From Nonomuraea candida (GTDB taxonomy: Bacteria; Actinomycetota; Actinomycetes; Streptosporangiales; Streptosporangiaceae): a DNA stretch of 64,000 nucleotides. A model generated the notes under the pieces. It was not told the DNA's origin. It worked only from the letters and a program-made list of their open reading frames with translations, and searched no databases. The position numbers and the translations under genes are program-made. Each line of letters begins with the position of its first letter. Position 1 is the stretch's first letter. This document shows positions 15,624-23,644 of the stretch, in pieces. The stretch is taken from assembly GCF_000725485.1 (NCBI RefSeq), contig NZ_JOAG01000045.1:1-64000 (forward strand), given 5' to 3'.

Positions 15624-16489
15624 ATGAGAGCACTGGCCGTCCGCGCCCTGCCGCTGCTGACCGTGATCGCGGTGGCCGGGGCGGGCTGCGGGGCCACCGG
15701 GCCGCCGGGGGCCACCACCACGGTCACCGCGACCGGCCCCGCCACCGGCACCGCGACCGCCCCCGGCGCCCCCTCGCCCCCCGACCCGCCCCCGACCGGC
15801 GGCACCCCGGCCCCCGAGCCCTCCCCGGCCCCGAGCACCCCGCGGGGGCGTCCCCCGTCCCGCGCGAGACGCTGATCGCCGGCCACTACCACCCGCTGTG
15901 GCCGTTCTCCGACCCCGGGCAGGTCGCCGCCTGGCAGCGCGAGTACCGCGCGAACGGCCGCGAGCGCTGGCGCCTCGACCCCGCCCGCACCGCGGTCGCC
16001 TTCAGCCGCGACTTCCTCGGCTTCACCGACATCGACCGGGCCGTCAAGACCGTGCGCGACGGCGCGCACGCGCGCGTGCACGTCGGCTTCCGCGCCGAGG
16101 AGGGGCCACGCCCGCTGGTGGTGGCCGTCGTGCACCTCATGCGGTACGGCCAGGGCAAGGACGCCCCCTGGGAGGTGGTCGGCACCGACGACACCACGCT
16201 CTCCCTGACCAGGCCCGCGTACGGCGCCGCCGCCCGCTCCCCGCTGACCGTCGGCGGGCGCGTCACCGGCGTGGACGAGAGCCTCCGGATCGAGGTGCGC
16301 CACCCCTCCTCCCGCAAGCCGCTGGGGGAGCGGTGCTGCCTGCCCGCCGGCGGGCAGAACGCGCCCTGGTCGGGACGGGTCTCGTTCACCGCGCCACCGG
16401 GCAGGACGCTCACCGTCGTGGTCTCCACCGGCGGCCACGTCGCGGCCGTCGAACGCTTCGCGGTCACGGCCGTGACCGTGCCCCGCTAG
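15624..16489 (+). pseudogene. Gmad2-domain lipoprotein gene, apparently frameshifted
   Basis: The 5' part (ATG at 15624, site GGAGGT) encodes a lipoprotein signal (VRALPLLTVIAVAGAGCGAT, lipobox AGAGC) and a Thr/Pro-rich linker, then stops at 15875. From about 15850 a second frame continues with a normal folded domain to 16489: HYHPLWPFSDPGQVAAWQRE, a sporulation/germination-type region, and a Gmad2-like immunoglobulin domain (SPLTVGGRVTGVDESLRIEV). Joining them needs a one-base gain or two-base loss in the G5/C5-rich stretch near 15850-15866. Either the gene is broken or the base count of a homopolymer is wrong here. An intact version would be a surface lipoprotein of unknown role. Confidence 0.7.
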
Positions 16490-16600
16490 CCACCACCGAC
16501 GGCCGTGCCGCGCTGGCCGCGAGGGCGGCCGTGCTCACCGCGCGGCCGTTCATACCGTCGTGGGATGGGCCGGGGCGGGCCGGGCTGCTGGTAGTTTTTA

Positions 16601-16610
16601 AACGAGCGTT
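16601..16610. promoter_or_regulatory. Small palindrome AACG-AG-CGTT, putative TetR autoregulatory site
   Basis: It lies 26 bp before the TetR start within an AT-rich patch (GTTTTTAAACGAGCGTTCAC) unusual for this DNA. TetR proteins often bind such AACGnnCGTT cores at their own promoter. Inference only. Confidence 0.45.
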
Positions 16611-16635
16611 CACATATCACGGCCCGGGAGACGAC

Positions 16636-17223
16636 ATGGGCAGGCCCCGTACGACCAGTGATGAGGCGATCCTCGCCGCCACCGCGCGCGCGATCCGGCG
16701 GCACGGCCCGCAGAGCCTCACCCTGGCCGCCGTCGCCACGGAGGCCGGGCTGTCCCCGGCCACGCTGGTGCAGCGGTTCGGCTCGAAGCGGGGCCTGCTG
16801 CTCGCGTTCGCCGTCCACGCGGCCGAGACCGCGGGCGAGCCGTTCGAGCGGGCGCGGCACGAGCACGCCTCACCGCTCGCGGCCCTGCGCGCCGCGCTGG
16901 TGCGCATGTCGGAGGGCGTGGCCACGCCGGAGGAGCTGGCGGGCAGCATCGGCTTCCTCCAGATCGACCTGACCGACGCCGAGTTCCGCGGGCACGCCGC
17001 CGGGCACGCCCGCCGCACCCGGGACGCGATCGCCGGCCTGCTGGCGGAGGCGGTGGCGGCGGGGGAGCTGGCGGCGGGAACGGAGACGCCGGCCCTGGCG
17101 CACGCGGTCCAGGTCGCCTACAACGGCGTCCTGGTCCTGTGGGCACTGACCGGCGAAGGCACCCTGCCCGACGCGATGCGCGCCACCCTCGACCAGACCC
17201 TCCGCCCGTACCTGCCGGCCTGA
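16636..17223 (+). CDS. TetR/AcrR-family transcriptional regulator
   Basis: A 195-residue one-component repressor. The N-terminal helix-turn-helix spans residues 8-52 (ILAATARAIRRHGPQSLTLA, AAVATEAGLSPATLVQRFGS, then KRGLLLAF). The C-terminal ligand-binding helices follow with no recognisable ligand signature. The ATG at 16636 has GGGAG upstream. It follows the broken lipoprotein gene and precedes an ABC-2 permease on the same strand with a 191-bp gap, so the target could be itself or the permease. Confidence 0.87.
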   Translation: MGRPRTTSDEAILAATARAIRRHGPQSLTLAAVATEAGLSPATLVQRFGSKRGLLLAFAVHAAETAGEPFERARHEHASPLAALRAALVRMSEGVATPEELAGSIGFLQIDLTDAEFRGHAAGHARRTRDAIAGLLAEAVAAGELAAGTETPALAHAVQVAYNGVLVLWALTGEGTLPDAMRATLDQTLRPYLPA

Positions 17224-17366
17224 CCGGCCTGCCGGGCGCGCGGAGGTTCCGCCGGGGGGTGAATGTCCGGCGTTTCGGGGTGGGGTTTCTCGACTCCGCG
17301 ACGCTCCGGCCCAAAACTGGACCGATGCCCCTCGCGACAGGGCATGATCATGATCGGACGACCCCT

Positions 17367-17396
17367 CGGTCACCGGGCCCGCACGCGCGGTGACCG
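17367..17396 (+). promoter_or_regulatory. Leader hairpin just upstream of the ABC-2 permease start
   Basis: CGGTCACCG pairs perfectly with CGGTGACCG around a 12-nt loop, ending 18 nt before the ATG at 17415 and next to its GAGG site. It may be an operator palindrome or a 5'-leader hairpin affecting translation. Confidence 0.4.
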
Positions 17397-17414
17397 CAAC
17401 GTTTCGAGGTGCTC

Positions 17415-18302
17415 ATGAGCCACGTGGAAGACCCCGCGCCGCAGTCGCTGGCGGAGCTGGCCCGCAGGCACGGGCTACGCCCCGCCATCGCGCGGCCCCG
17501 GTTCAACGTCTACCTACGCCAGCTCTGGGAGCGGCGCCACTTCGTGCTGACGTACGCGACCTCGCGCAACGTCTCCAAATACTCCGGCTCGGCCCTGGGC
17601 CAGCTCTGGCAGGTCATCACCCCGCTGCTGAACGCCGCGATCTACTATGTGATGTTCGGCCTCATCCTGGGCGGCAGCGACAACATCCCGAACTATCCGG
17701 CGTTCCTGCTGACCGGGATGTTCGTGTTCACCTACACGCAGCGCACGGTGACCGCGGGCGCCAAGTCGATCTCCGGCAACCTGTCGCTGATCCGAGCCCT
17801 GCACTTCCCGCGCGCCTCGCTGCCGCTGGCGTACACGATCCAGGAGCTGCAGCAGCTCCTCGTCTCCATGGGCGTGCTGCTGGCCATCGTGCTGATCACC
17901 CAGGAGCCGGTCACCTGGTTCTGGCTGATGATCCCGGTCGTGCTGCTGCTGCAGACGATGTTCAACATCGGGGCGGGGCTGATCCTGGCCAGGGTCGGCT
18001 CCTCGATGCGCGACCTCAACCAGCTGCTGCCGTTCATCATGCGGACGTGGCTCTACGCCTCCGGGGTGTTCTTCGCCATCCACGACAAGGTCGTCAACAG
18101 CGCCGGCCTGCCGGAGTGGGTGGCCACCGTGATGTACCTGAACCCGGCCGCCTCCTACATCGAGTGGATGCGCGACATCCTCATCGGCAGCCACTCCCCG
18201 CCACGGCTGGTGTGGGTGTCGTGCCTGGTGTGGGCGGTCGGCGCGCTGGTCTTCGGGTTCTGGTACTTCTGGCGCGCCGAGGACCGGTACGGCCGCGGCT
18301 GA
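17415..18302 (+). CDS. ABC-2 type permease, polysaccharide/teichoic-acid export family
   Basis: A 295-residue membrane protein of the TagG/Wzm family that exports lipid-linked polysaccharides or teichoic acids. A cytosolic N-terminus (LRQLWERRHFVLTYATSRNV) precedes six membrane helices. Family features are YSGSALGQLWQVITPLLNAA with an amphipathic start, LTGMFVFTYTQRTVTAGAKSI, and YLNPAASYIEWMRD before the last helices. Such permeases need an ATP-binding partner (TagH/Wzt), normally the next gene. Here the next gene is convergent and unrelated, so the permease is orphaned in this window. The ATG at 17415 is chosen over the GTG at 17409 because GAGG lies 6 nt upstream. Confidence 0.85.
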   Translation: MSHVEDPAPQSLAELARRHGLRPAIARPRFNVYLRQLWERRHFVLTYATSRNVSKYSGSALGQLWQVITPLLNAAIYYVMFGLILGGSDNIPNYPAFLLTGMFVFTYTQRTVTAGAKSISGNLSLIRALHFPRASLPLAYTIQELQQLLVSMGVLLAIVLITQEPVTWFWLMIPVVLLLQTMFNIGAGLILARVGSSMRDLNQLLPFIMRTWLYASGVFFAIHDKVVNSAGLPEWVATVMYLNPAASYIEWMRDILIGSHSPPRLVWVSCLVWAVGALVFGFWYFWRAEDRYGRG

Positions 18303-18408
18303 GCGGCGCGCCACCACCGGGGCGGGCGCGCCGGGGTCCGGGCGGCGTACCGGGTCCGGGGCGGCGTACCGCAGCCGGGCGGCGCGCCACCGCCCGGGGC
18401 GGCGCGCC
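18303..18408. repeat. About five degenerate 20-bp GC-rich tandem repeats
   Basis: Units resembling GGGCGGCGTACCGGGTCCGG repeat between the convergent permease and propeller genes. No coding sequence is supported. They may act as a terminator region. Confidence 0.5.
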
Positions 18409-18452
18409 ATGACGGTGGCCCGCCCTCCCGGGGGCCGTGCGCCGCGCGGGGC

Positions 18453-19430
18453 TCAGCTCTTGGCGCGGGCGTCGAACCAGGGGTAGAGGTGCTGCTTCTT
18501 GCCGACCTTGACGAGGGTCTCGACGGCACGGCCCTTGAGATCGACGACGCCGATGCCGTCACGGACGGGCGCGAGCAGGTGCTTCTCGTCGTACCAGCCG
18601 AGCACCGGCCCCCAGACGGGGCTGAAGGCGATCTTGATGCGGGTGACGGCCTTGCCGGTGGCGGTGTCCCAGACGCAGGCCGACTTCTCCAGCGAGGTGC
18701 ACGCCGTGACGAACCGGCGGCCCGAGGGGGAGAACGTGCCCAGCCCGTGGGGCACGGGACGGCCGCGCACGTGCCAGGTGCGCTTGACCGCGCCGGTGAG
18801 GTCGTACTGGCGGATGGAGGACTTTCCGTTCTTCCCCCAGCGCACCACCAGGCCGTCGCCGTCCCGGGTCCACTGGAAGCCGCCCACCGTGATCAGCGCC
18901 TTCTCGATGCGGACGAAACGCGCCTCGAGCGCGGGCACCTCGACCAGGACGACACCCGCGGACCGCGGCTCGTTGCCCGAGGCGAAGACGTTGAGCAGCA
19001 ACCGGCTGCCGTCGGGCGACCAGGTGGGCCAGAGCGTGTGCAGCGGCATGTCCCCGTTGCGGGGGTCGGGAGGCACGGGCAGCTCGACGTCGGTCTCGCG
19101 GCCGCTCTTCCGGTCGGTGAACCGCACCGTGACCGGCTCGGCGGGCCCGCGCCGCTGCCGGAGCTCGGCCTGCCACTGCCCGCCGGGGGAGACGGTGACG
19201 GGCCCTTCGGCCTTGACGAACTTCCGCTTGGCGGGGCTCCACGCCCAGTTCTGCTGCGGGGGCCTGCCGTTGGTGAACACCGAGTAGGAGCCGAGCTGGA
19301 CCGGCCGGCCCGTCATGTCCACCCCGAAACGGGCGTCGGTGCCGGGCAGCTTCGTGCCGGCGTCCGGCTGCGCGGGCGGCGCGCCGAGCACGGCGGTCAG
19401 GGCGAGGACCGCGCCTAAGTTCGTGATCAT
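18453..19430 (-). CDS. Secreted TolB-like/WD40-like beta-propeller protein
   Basis: A 325-residue protein with a short, weakly predicted export signal (MITNLGAVLALTAVLGAPPA) and no lipobox. The body is a string of propeller blades with the TolB-type signature PTWSPDGSRLLLN and similar (FQWTRDGDGLVVRWG, GTFSPSGRRFV, CVWDTATG). These folds bind partners rather than catalyse. It is monocistronic, convergent with the permease gene. Function unknown; a periplasmic-space or surface binding role is inference. Confidence 0.7.
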   Translation of the reverse strand: MITNLGAVLALTAVLGAPPAQPDAGTKLPGTDARFGVDMTGRPVQLGSYSVFTNGRPPQQNWAWSPAKRKFVKAEGPVTVSPGGQWQAELRQRRGPAEPVTVRFTDRKSGRETDVELPVPPDPRNGDMPLHTLWPTWSPDGSRLLLNVFASGNEPRSAGVVLVEVPALEARFVRIEKALITVGGFQWTRDGDGLVVRWGKNGKSSIRQYDLTGAVKRTWHVRGRPVPHGLGTFSPSGRRFVTACTSLEKSACVWDTATGKAVTRIKIAFSPVWGPVLGWYDEKHLLAPVRDGIGVVDLKGRAVETLVKVGKKQHLYPWFDARAKS

Positions 19431-19650
19431 GAATACCCCCGTGGGTGGTGGTCGGACCCGGCAGATCCTACAAGATCACCACCGTCGGGGAAGGGGAATC
19501 GGCCTGCCCACCGTGCTCCTGGCGCCGGACAGGCCCGGCCTCACCGGCATGCACGCGCCCTCCGGCCCGCCTGAACGCGTGCCCTCCGGCACGCCGGGGC
19601 GAACGCCGTCCGGTACGGCCGGGCGCGCCCCGGCGTACCGGAGGGCGGGC

Positions 19651-20301
19651 TCACTTCGACTTGGTGGTCGTGCGGCGCGGCGCGTGCACCTGGCCGTTGC
19701 CCGGCGTGTCCACCAGCGGCGTGTCCACCAGGTGCTCGACCAGGAACCACGTCTGCCGCTCCCCGGTGCGGATGACGTCGGAGACGAGCAGGTCGTTCGT
19801 GCCGTCGTCGCCCAGCTCCGCGGCGCGGGCGGCGGCGTCGTGCGAGGTGATGAGGATGGTCTCGTGCGCCTCGATCAGGCGCGACAACATCGCCGGCACC
19901 TCCTCGGCGCCGTTGGGCGGGCGCGGCACCACGGTGATCTCGGCCACGTGCCGCGGGTCGCCCACCGCGATGCCGCCCAGCGCCTGGATGCGCTCGGCGA
20001 CCAGGTCCACGAGTTCGAGCTGCTCGCCGGCGTGCTTGTCCAGCAGCAGGTGCAGCTGGTAGAACGTCGGGCCGCGCATCAGCCAGTGGTGCTTCTTGTA
20101 GAGGCTGTAGAGGATCTGCGTGTCGGCGAGGATCTGGTTCAGCCGCTCGCAGGCGTAGCCGCGGGCCTCCTCGGACAGGCCCAGGGGCCACGTCCTGATC
20201 GTGCCGAACTCCTGAATCTGGGTGCCGTCCACGTGCAGCCAGGGCTGGCTGCTCGATTTCTTCGACGCTTTGCTGGTGCTGCCTTTGGCGGGCACGATCA
20301 T
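19651..20301 (-). CDS. dps: Dps-family DNA-binding ferritin-like protein
   Basis: A starvation protein of about 215 residues that assembles into a 12-mer, oxidises and stores iron, and coats DNA. The ferritin four-helix core has the Dps ferroxidase signature: YSLYKKHHWLMRGPTFYQLH, then LLDKHAGEQLELVDLVAERI and QALGGIAVGDPRHVAE. The N-terminal tail (STSKASKKSSSQ) and C-terminal tail (HAPRRTTTKSK) are Lys/Arg-rich and suited to DNA binding. AGGAG directly abuts the ATG at 20301, whereas the GTG two codons on (20295) has 6-nt spacing, so translation may begin at 20295. It is monocistronic with a long 5' region containing palindromes (20469-20490). Confidence 0.9.
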   Translation of the reverse strand: MIVPAKGSTSKASKKSSSQPWLHVDGTQIQEFGTIRTWPLGLSEEARGYACERLNQILADTQILYSLYKKHHWLMRGPTFYQLHLLLDKHAGEQLELVDLVAERIQALGGIAVGDPRHVAEITVVPRPPNGAEEVPAMLSRLIEAHETILITSHDAAARAAELGDDGTNDLLVSDVIRTGERQTWFLVEHLVDTPLVDTPGNGQVHAPRRTTTKSK

Positions 20302-20468
20302 CTCCTGAGGCGGTGCGTTTGAGCCGGTCCGACCTCGAACCTTCCCGTACGCCCGCCAAAGCAGCTCCCGCCCCGACCAGCGCATGGCAAAGCTTGCGGC
20401 ATGCCGCCCCGGACCGCGATCCCTGGGCGAGGGGTGGTCTCCGTGCCGGTACTGCCGCATCACAGCTT

Positions 20469-20490
20469 CGTTGCAGTGTGCAACGGTTGC
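20469..20490. promoter_or_regulatory. Composite palindrome CGTTGCA-GTG-TGCAACG overlapping GCAAC-G-GTTGC
   Basis: Three alternating GTTGC(A)/TGCAAC half-sites lie in the 328-bp gap between dps (leftward) and a DUF3040 gene (rightward). The first two form a 17-bp perfect inverted repeat with 7-bp arms; the last two form an 11-bp one. This is the only striking signal in the gap, which otherwise appears non-coding. Confidence 0.55.
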
Positions 20491-20629
20491 TTGGCGTGTC
20501 CGGACATATCTGGATGAATGGTCCTCTCCTGCCCGCCACGGAGGGGCAGGCCACGCGACGGAGGGGCGTGCGGCGGGGACGGGGACGCGCGTCGCGTCAC
20601 GGACGGCGAGGAACGGGGGGACGTGAGGC

Positions 20630-20965
20630 ATGCGGCTCTCGCGTAAGGAACGCCGGGCGCTGGCGAGGCTGGAGAGCCGGCTCGCCAGGGAATCGCCCGA
20701 ACTCGACGCCCTCCTCTCCGGAGCGCTCGGCCCGGACCCGGATCCGCTCCCCGGGCCGCTCCCCGGGCGGCTCCCGCGGCCTGTGCCGGAGCCGCTCCCG
20801 GTGCCGGCGGACAGCCGCTCCCTCCTGCACGTGTGGTGCATGCTCGTGATGCTCACGTGCGCGGTGCTCATGCTGGGCATCGTGCTGCTGGCCGCCGGTG
20901 ACCGGAACTGCACCGGCCTCCAGTCCACCTCCTGCCAGCGCCCGGCGGGCACCCAGGAAGGGTAG
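20630..20965 (+). CDS. DUF3040-type small membrane protein
   Basis: A 111-residue protein. Its start, MRLSRKERRALARLESRLA, is the DUF3040 signature of actinobacteria. It is followed by a Pro-rich linker (residues 33-62, repeats of PLPGPLPGRLPRPVP) and one membrane helix (LLHVWCMLVMLTCAVLMLGI). A short outer tail contains two Cys (NCTGLQSTSC). Typical members have two helices, so this may be shortened. GAGG precedes the ATG. The family has no known function. Confidence 0.78.
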   Translation: MRLSRKERRALARLESRLARESPELDALLSGALGPDPDPLPGPLPGRLPRPVPEPLPVPADSRSLLHVWCMLVMLTCAVLMLGIVLLAAGDRNCTGLQSTSCQRPAGTQEG

Positions 20966-21085
20966 GCCCCGCCCCCGGCGGAGGAGCGGCCCGGCGGACG
21001 TGCCCGGCCGGACGGCCGGGCCGGGCAGGGGGTGCCGTGCCGTCCGGAGCGGGCCGGACGGCGGCGGGCTGCTCGCCGGCGTGGA

Positions 21086-21865
21086 TCAGGCGAGGCCGCC
21101 GTTGCTCATCAGGAGCTGGCCGTTGATCCACTGGCCCTCGGGGGAGCACAGGAAGGCCACGAGGTTCCCGGTGTCGCCGGGCGTGCCGAGGCGGCCCAGC
21201 GGGGTGTGGGCGATCAGCTGCTCGCGTGCCTCGCCGGACATCCAGCCGGTGTCCACCGGGCCGGGGTTGATGACGTTGGCGGTGACGCCGAGGTGGGCGA
21301 GTTCGTGTGCGGCGGCCAGCGTGATGCGGTCGAGCGCGCCCTTGCTCGCGCCGTAGGGCAGGTTGCCGACGGTGTGGTCGCTGGTGAGGGCGATGATCCG
21401 GCCGGTGCCGTGCGGGCCGGCGAAGCGGCGGGCGTACTCGCGGATCAGCAGCCAGGTGGCGCGGGCGTTGACCGCGAAATGCCGGTCGAAGCTCTCGACG
21501 GTGGTGTCGAGCAGGCCGGAGTCGACCGACTCGCAGTGGCACATCACCAGGGCCGTGACCGCGCCCAGACGGCGCTCCACCTCGTCGAAGACCCGCGCCG
21601 GCGCCTCCGGGTCGGTGAGGTCGGCCTCGACGGCCGTGGTGGCCGCGCTCAGCTCGGCCAGGGACCTGGCGATGGCGTCGGTGGCGCCCGCCTCGGCGCC
21701 CCAGGTCATCCGCTCGTCGTACGGGGTCCAGGAGGTGAACGCGACGTCCCACCCGGTCGCGGCCAGCCGCCGCGCGATGCCCGCGCCGATGCCGACGGTA
21801 CGTCCGACCCCGGTGACCAGGGCGAGCGGGCGGGCGGAGTGGTCGGGGCGGGGCGTCTGATCCAT
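21086..21865 (-). CDS. Short-chain dehydrogenase/reductase (SDR)
   Basis: A Rossmann-fold oxidoreductase of about 259 residues: ALVTGVGRTVGIGAGIARRL (NAD(P) loop), catalytic Ser in IIALTSDHTVG, and Tyr/Lys in YGASKGALD, with the C-terminal INPGPVDTGWM and NGQLLMSNGG. The usual NNAG motif is replaced by MCHCESVDSG, as in a minority of atypical SDRs. I use the ATG at 21865; a GTG three codons upstream (21874) is possible. It is monocistronic. The substrate is unknown. Confidence 0.83.
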   Translation of the reverse strand: MDQTPRPDHSARPLALVTGVGRTVGIGAGIARRLAATGWDVAFTSWTPYDERMTWGAEAGATDAIARSLAELSAATTAVEADLTDPEAPARVFDEVERRLGAVTALVMCHCESVDSGLLDTTVESFDRHFAVNARATWLLIREYARRFAGPHGTGRIIALTSDHTVGNLPYGASKGALDRITLAAAHELAHLGVTANVINPGPVDTGWMSGEAREQLIAHTPLGRLGTPGDTGNLVAFLCSPEGQWINGQLLMSNGGLA

Positions 21866-21969
21866 GTTCGTCACCCGACCGATCTTGGGACCGAACCGCC
21901 GGCTTCGCAAACGCCATTTCCCGGCCCCGGACACCGCGGGCACCTGACGGGCGGGCCTGCGGGGAGGGC

Positions 21970-22566
21970 TCAGGGGGCTTCGAGGGAGTCGATCCAGGCG
22001 AGCAGCCGGGCGCCCTCCCGGTCCATCACCCCCGGCTCGCGCAGGGCGCTGGCCAGCAGTGACATGCCCTGGTACGCGCCCACCAGCGTCAGGGCGAGAC
22101 CGTCGGGCTCCGGCTGGCCCAGCTCGCGGAACTGCCGCTCCACCCAGTCGAGCAGCAGCCGGATGACCCGGCCCGCCTCGACGTCCAGGCCGCCCTCGTC
22201 GCGCTTGTCGAGCTCGGCGGCGAGCGTGCCGGTCGGGCAGCCGTAGCGGGCGGCGAGGTCGCGCTGGCTCACCCAGCCCTCGACGAGGCCCTTGAGCCGC
22301 TCGCGCGGGCCGGGGAGCCGGTCCAGCCGGTCGGTGAGCAGCTCCAGTTGCCGGGCGTGCTCCGACAGGGCGGCGGCGACCAGCTCGTCCTTGGTCTTGA
22401 AGTAGTAGTAGACGTTGCCCACCGGCACGTCGGCGGCGCGTGCGATGTCCGCGATGGTGGTGCGCTCGACTCCCTGCCGGTGCACGACCTGGGCCGCGGC
22501 CGCCATGAGCCGCTGCCGTTTGGCGCCCGCCGTCCGGACCCGCGCGGACACTTTCGAGTCAGTCAC
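21970..22566 (-). CDS. TetR/AcrR-family regulator, divergent from NmrA-type reductase
   Basis: A 198-residue repressor. The helix-turn-helix is TTIADIARAADVPVGNVYYY then FKTKDELVAAAL. The C-terminal domain (GCPTGTLAAEL, WVERQFRELGQPEPDGLALT) matches the common TetR group controlling neighbouring NAD(P)-dependent reductases and quinone-type stress genes. The GTG at 22566 has no ribosome site, but TATAGT stands 7 nt upstream, so the mRNA is probably leaderless. An operator-like repeat overlaps this start. Autorepression and control of the divergent NmrA gene are inferred. Confidence 0.87.
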   Translation of the reverse strand: MTDSKVSARVRTAGAKRQRLMAAAAQVVHRQGVERTTIADIARAADVPVGNVYYYFKTKDELVAAALSEHARQLELLTDRLDRLPGPRERLKGLVEGWVSQRDLAARYGCPTGTLAAELDKRDEGGLDVEAGRVIRLLLDWVERQFRELGQPEPDGLALTLVGAYQGMSLLASALREPGVMDREGARLLAWIDSLEAP

Positions 22567-22635
22567 CTGACTAACTATAGGCCCCGCCCTGTGCTACAGT
22601 CCTCTCGTTCGCAAGTGAGTCAGCCAACTAACTCA
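22557..22635. promoter_or_regulatory. Divergent promoter region with two operator-like repeats
   Basis: Site 1, AGTCAGTCACCTGACTAACT (22557-22576), covers the TetR -10 and start. Site 2, TGAGTCAGCCAACTAACTCA (22616-22635), lies between a + strand -10 (TACAGT, 22595-22600) and the NmrA start. Half-sites in both read close to AGTTAGT(C)AG, which points to one TetR protein binding both. Confidence 0.65.
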
Positions 22636-22650
22636 ATGGGAGTCAGCTTT

Positions 22651-23484
22651 ATGATCATCGTCACGGGCGCCACCGGGAACGTCGGCCGCACCCTGGTCCG
22701 CACCCTCGCCGGGCAGGGTCACGAGGTGACCGCCGTGTCGCGCCGCATCGTCCCGTCCGACGTCCCCGCCGGGGTGCGCGCGGTCGCCGCGGACCTCGCC
22801 CAGCCGGCCGCCGGCCCGCCCACCGCGGCGGACGCGGTCTTCCTGCTGGTCGGCGGGGACCTCATGATGGCCGGCGACCCCGCCACGGTCGTCGCCCCCT
22901 TCACCGGCGCGGGCAGGATCGTGCTGCTCTCCTCGCAGGGGGTGGCCAGCCGGCCCGACTCCTTGTCGCACGGCCGCGCCTTCGCCGCCTTCGAACGGGC
23001 CGTCATGGAGTCCGGCACCGAGTGGACGATCCTGCGCCCCGGCGGCTTCGCCTCCAACTCCTACGCCTGGGCGCCCTCCATCAAGGCCGCCCGCACGGTC
23101 GCCGCCCCCTTCGGCGACGTCGGCCTGCCCGTCATCGACCCCGACGACATCGCCGCCGTGGCCGCCGTCGCCCTCACGAGCCCCGGTCACGCGAAGGAGG
23201 TCTACGAGCTGACCGGTCCCGAGCCGGTCACCCCGCGCGAGCGTGCCGCCGCCATCGCCGACGCCATCGGCGAGCCCGTCACCTTCGCCGACCAGACCAG
23301 GGAGGAGGCCCGCGCCCAGATGGTGGCGTTCATGCCGCCCCCGGTGGCCGACACCACGCTCGACATCCTCGGGACCCCGACCGTCCGCGAGCGGACCGTC
23401 AGCCCCGACGTCGAGCGCGTCCTCGGCCGCGCCCCCGGCGCCTTCGCCGCCTGGGCCGCCCGCAACGCCGCCGCCTTCCGCTGA
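22651..23484 (+). CDS. NmrA-like NAD(P)-binding reductase
   Basis: A 277-residue atypical SDR. MIIVTGATGNVGRTLVRTLA is the dinucleotide loop, IVLLSSQGVASR the central strand, and WTILRPGGFASNSYAWAPSI the conserved NmrA/QorB-like region; EVYELTGPEPVTPRERAAAI ends the family core. Relatives are NAD(P)H:quinone reductases or redox sensors. The ATG at 22651 follows GGGAG. It is divergent from a TetR gene with shared operator-like sites, a common actinomycete pair in which the regulator senses a reactive compound that the reductase handles. A long hairpin follows the stop. Confidence 0.85.
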   Translation: MIIVTGATGNVGRTLVRTLAGQGHEVTAVSRRIVPSDVPAGVRAVAADLAQPAAGPPTAADAVFLLVGGDLMMAGDPATVVAPFTGAGRIVLLSSQGVASRPDSLSHGRAFAAFERAVMESGTEWTILRPGGFASNSYAWAPSIKAARTVAAPFGDVGLPVIDPDDIAAVAAVALTSPGHAKEVYELTGPEPVTPRERAAAIADAIGEPVTFADQTREEARAQMVAFMPPPVADTTLDILGTPTVRERTVSPDVERVLGRAPGAFAAWAARNAAAFR

Positions 23485-23507
23485 TCCCGCCCTCTGCCTG
23501 CGCCCGC

Positions 23508-23570
23508 CTTCCCCTGCCCCGCCCTCCGGAAGGACGACACAGGAAGGAGGGAGGGGCGGGACAGGGGAAG
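23508..23570 (+). terminator. Long imperfect hairpin terminator after the NmrA gene
   Basis: Arms CTTCCCCTGCCCCGCCCTCC (23508-23527) and the largely complementary 23546-23570 form a stem of about 20 bp with small bulges, 23 nt after the stop. Confidence 0.6.
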
Positions 23571-23644
23571 ACGGGACGGGGGCGCGGGATAGGGTCGGCG
23601 GCAGGCCGGGCAATGTGTCGTGGTCCCAGGGGGAAGGGCGGCGG

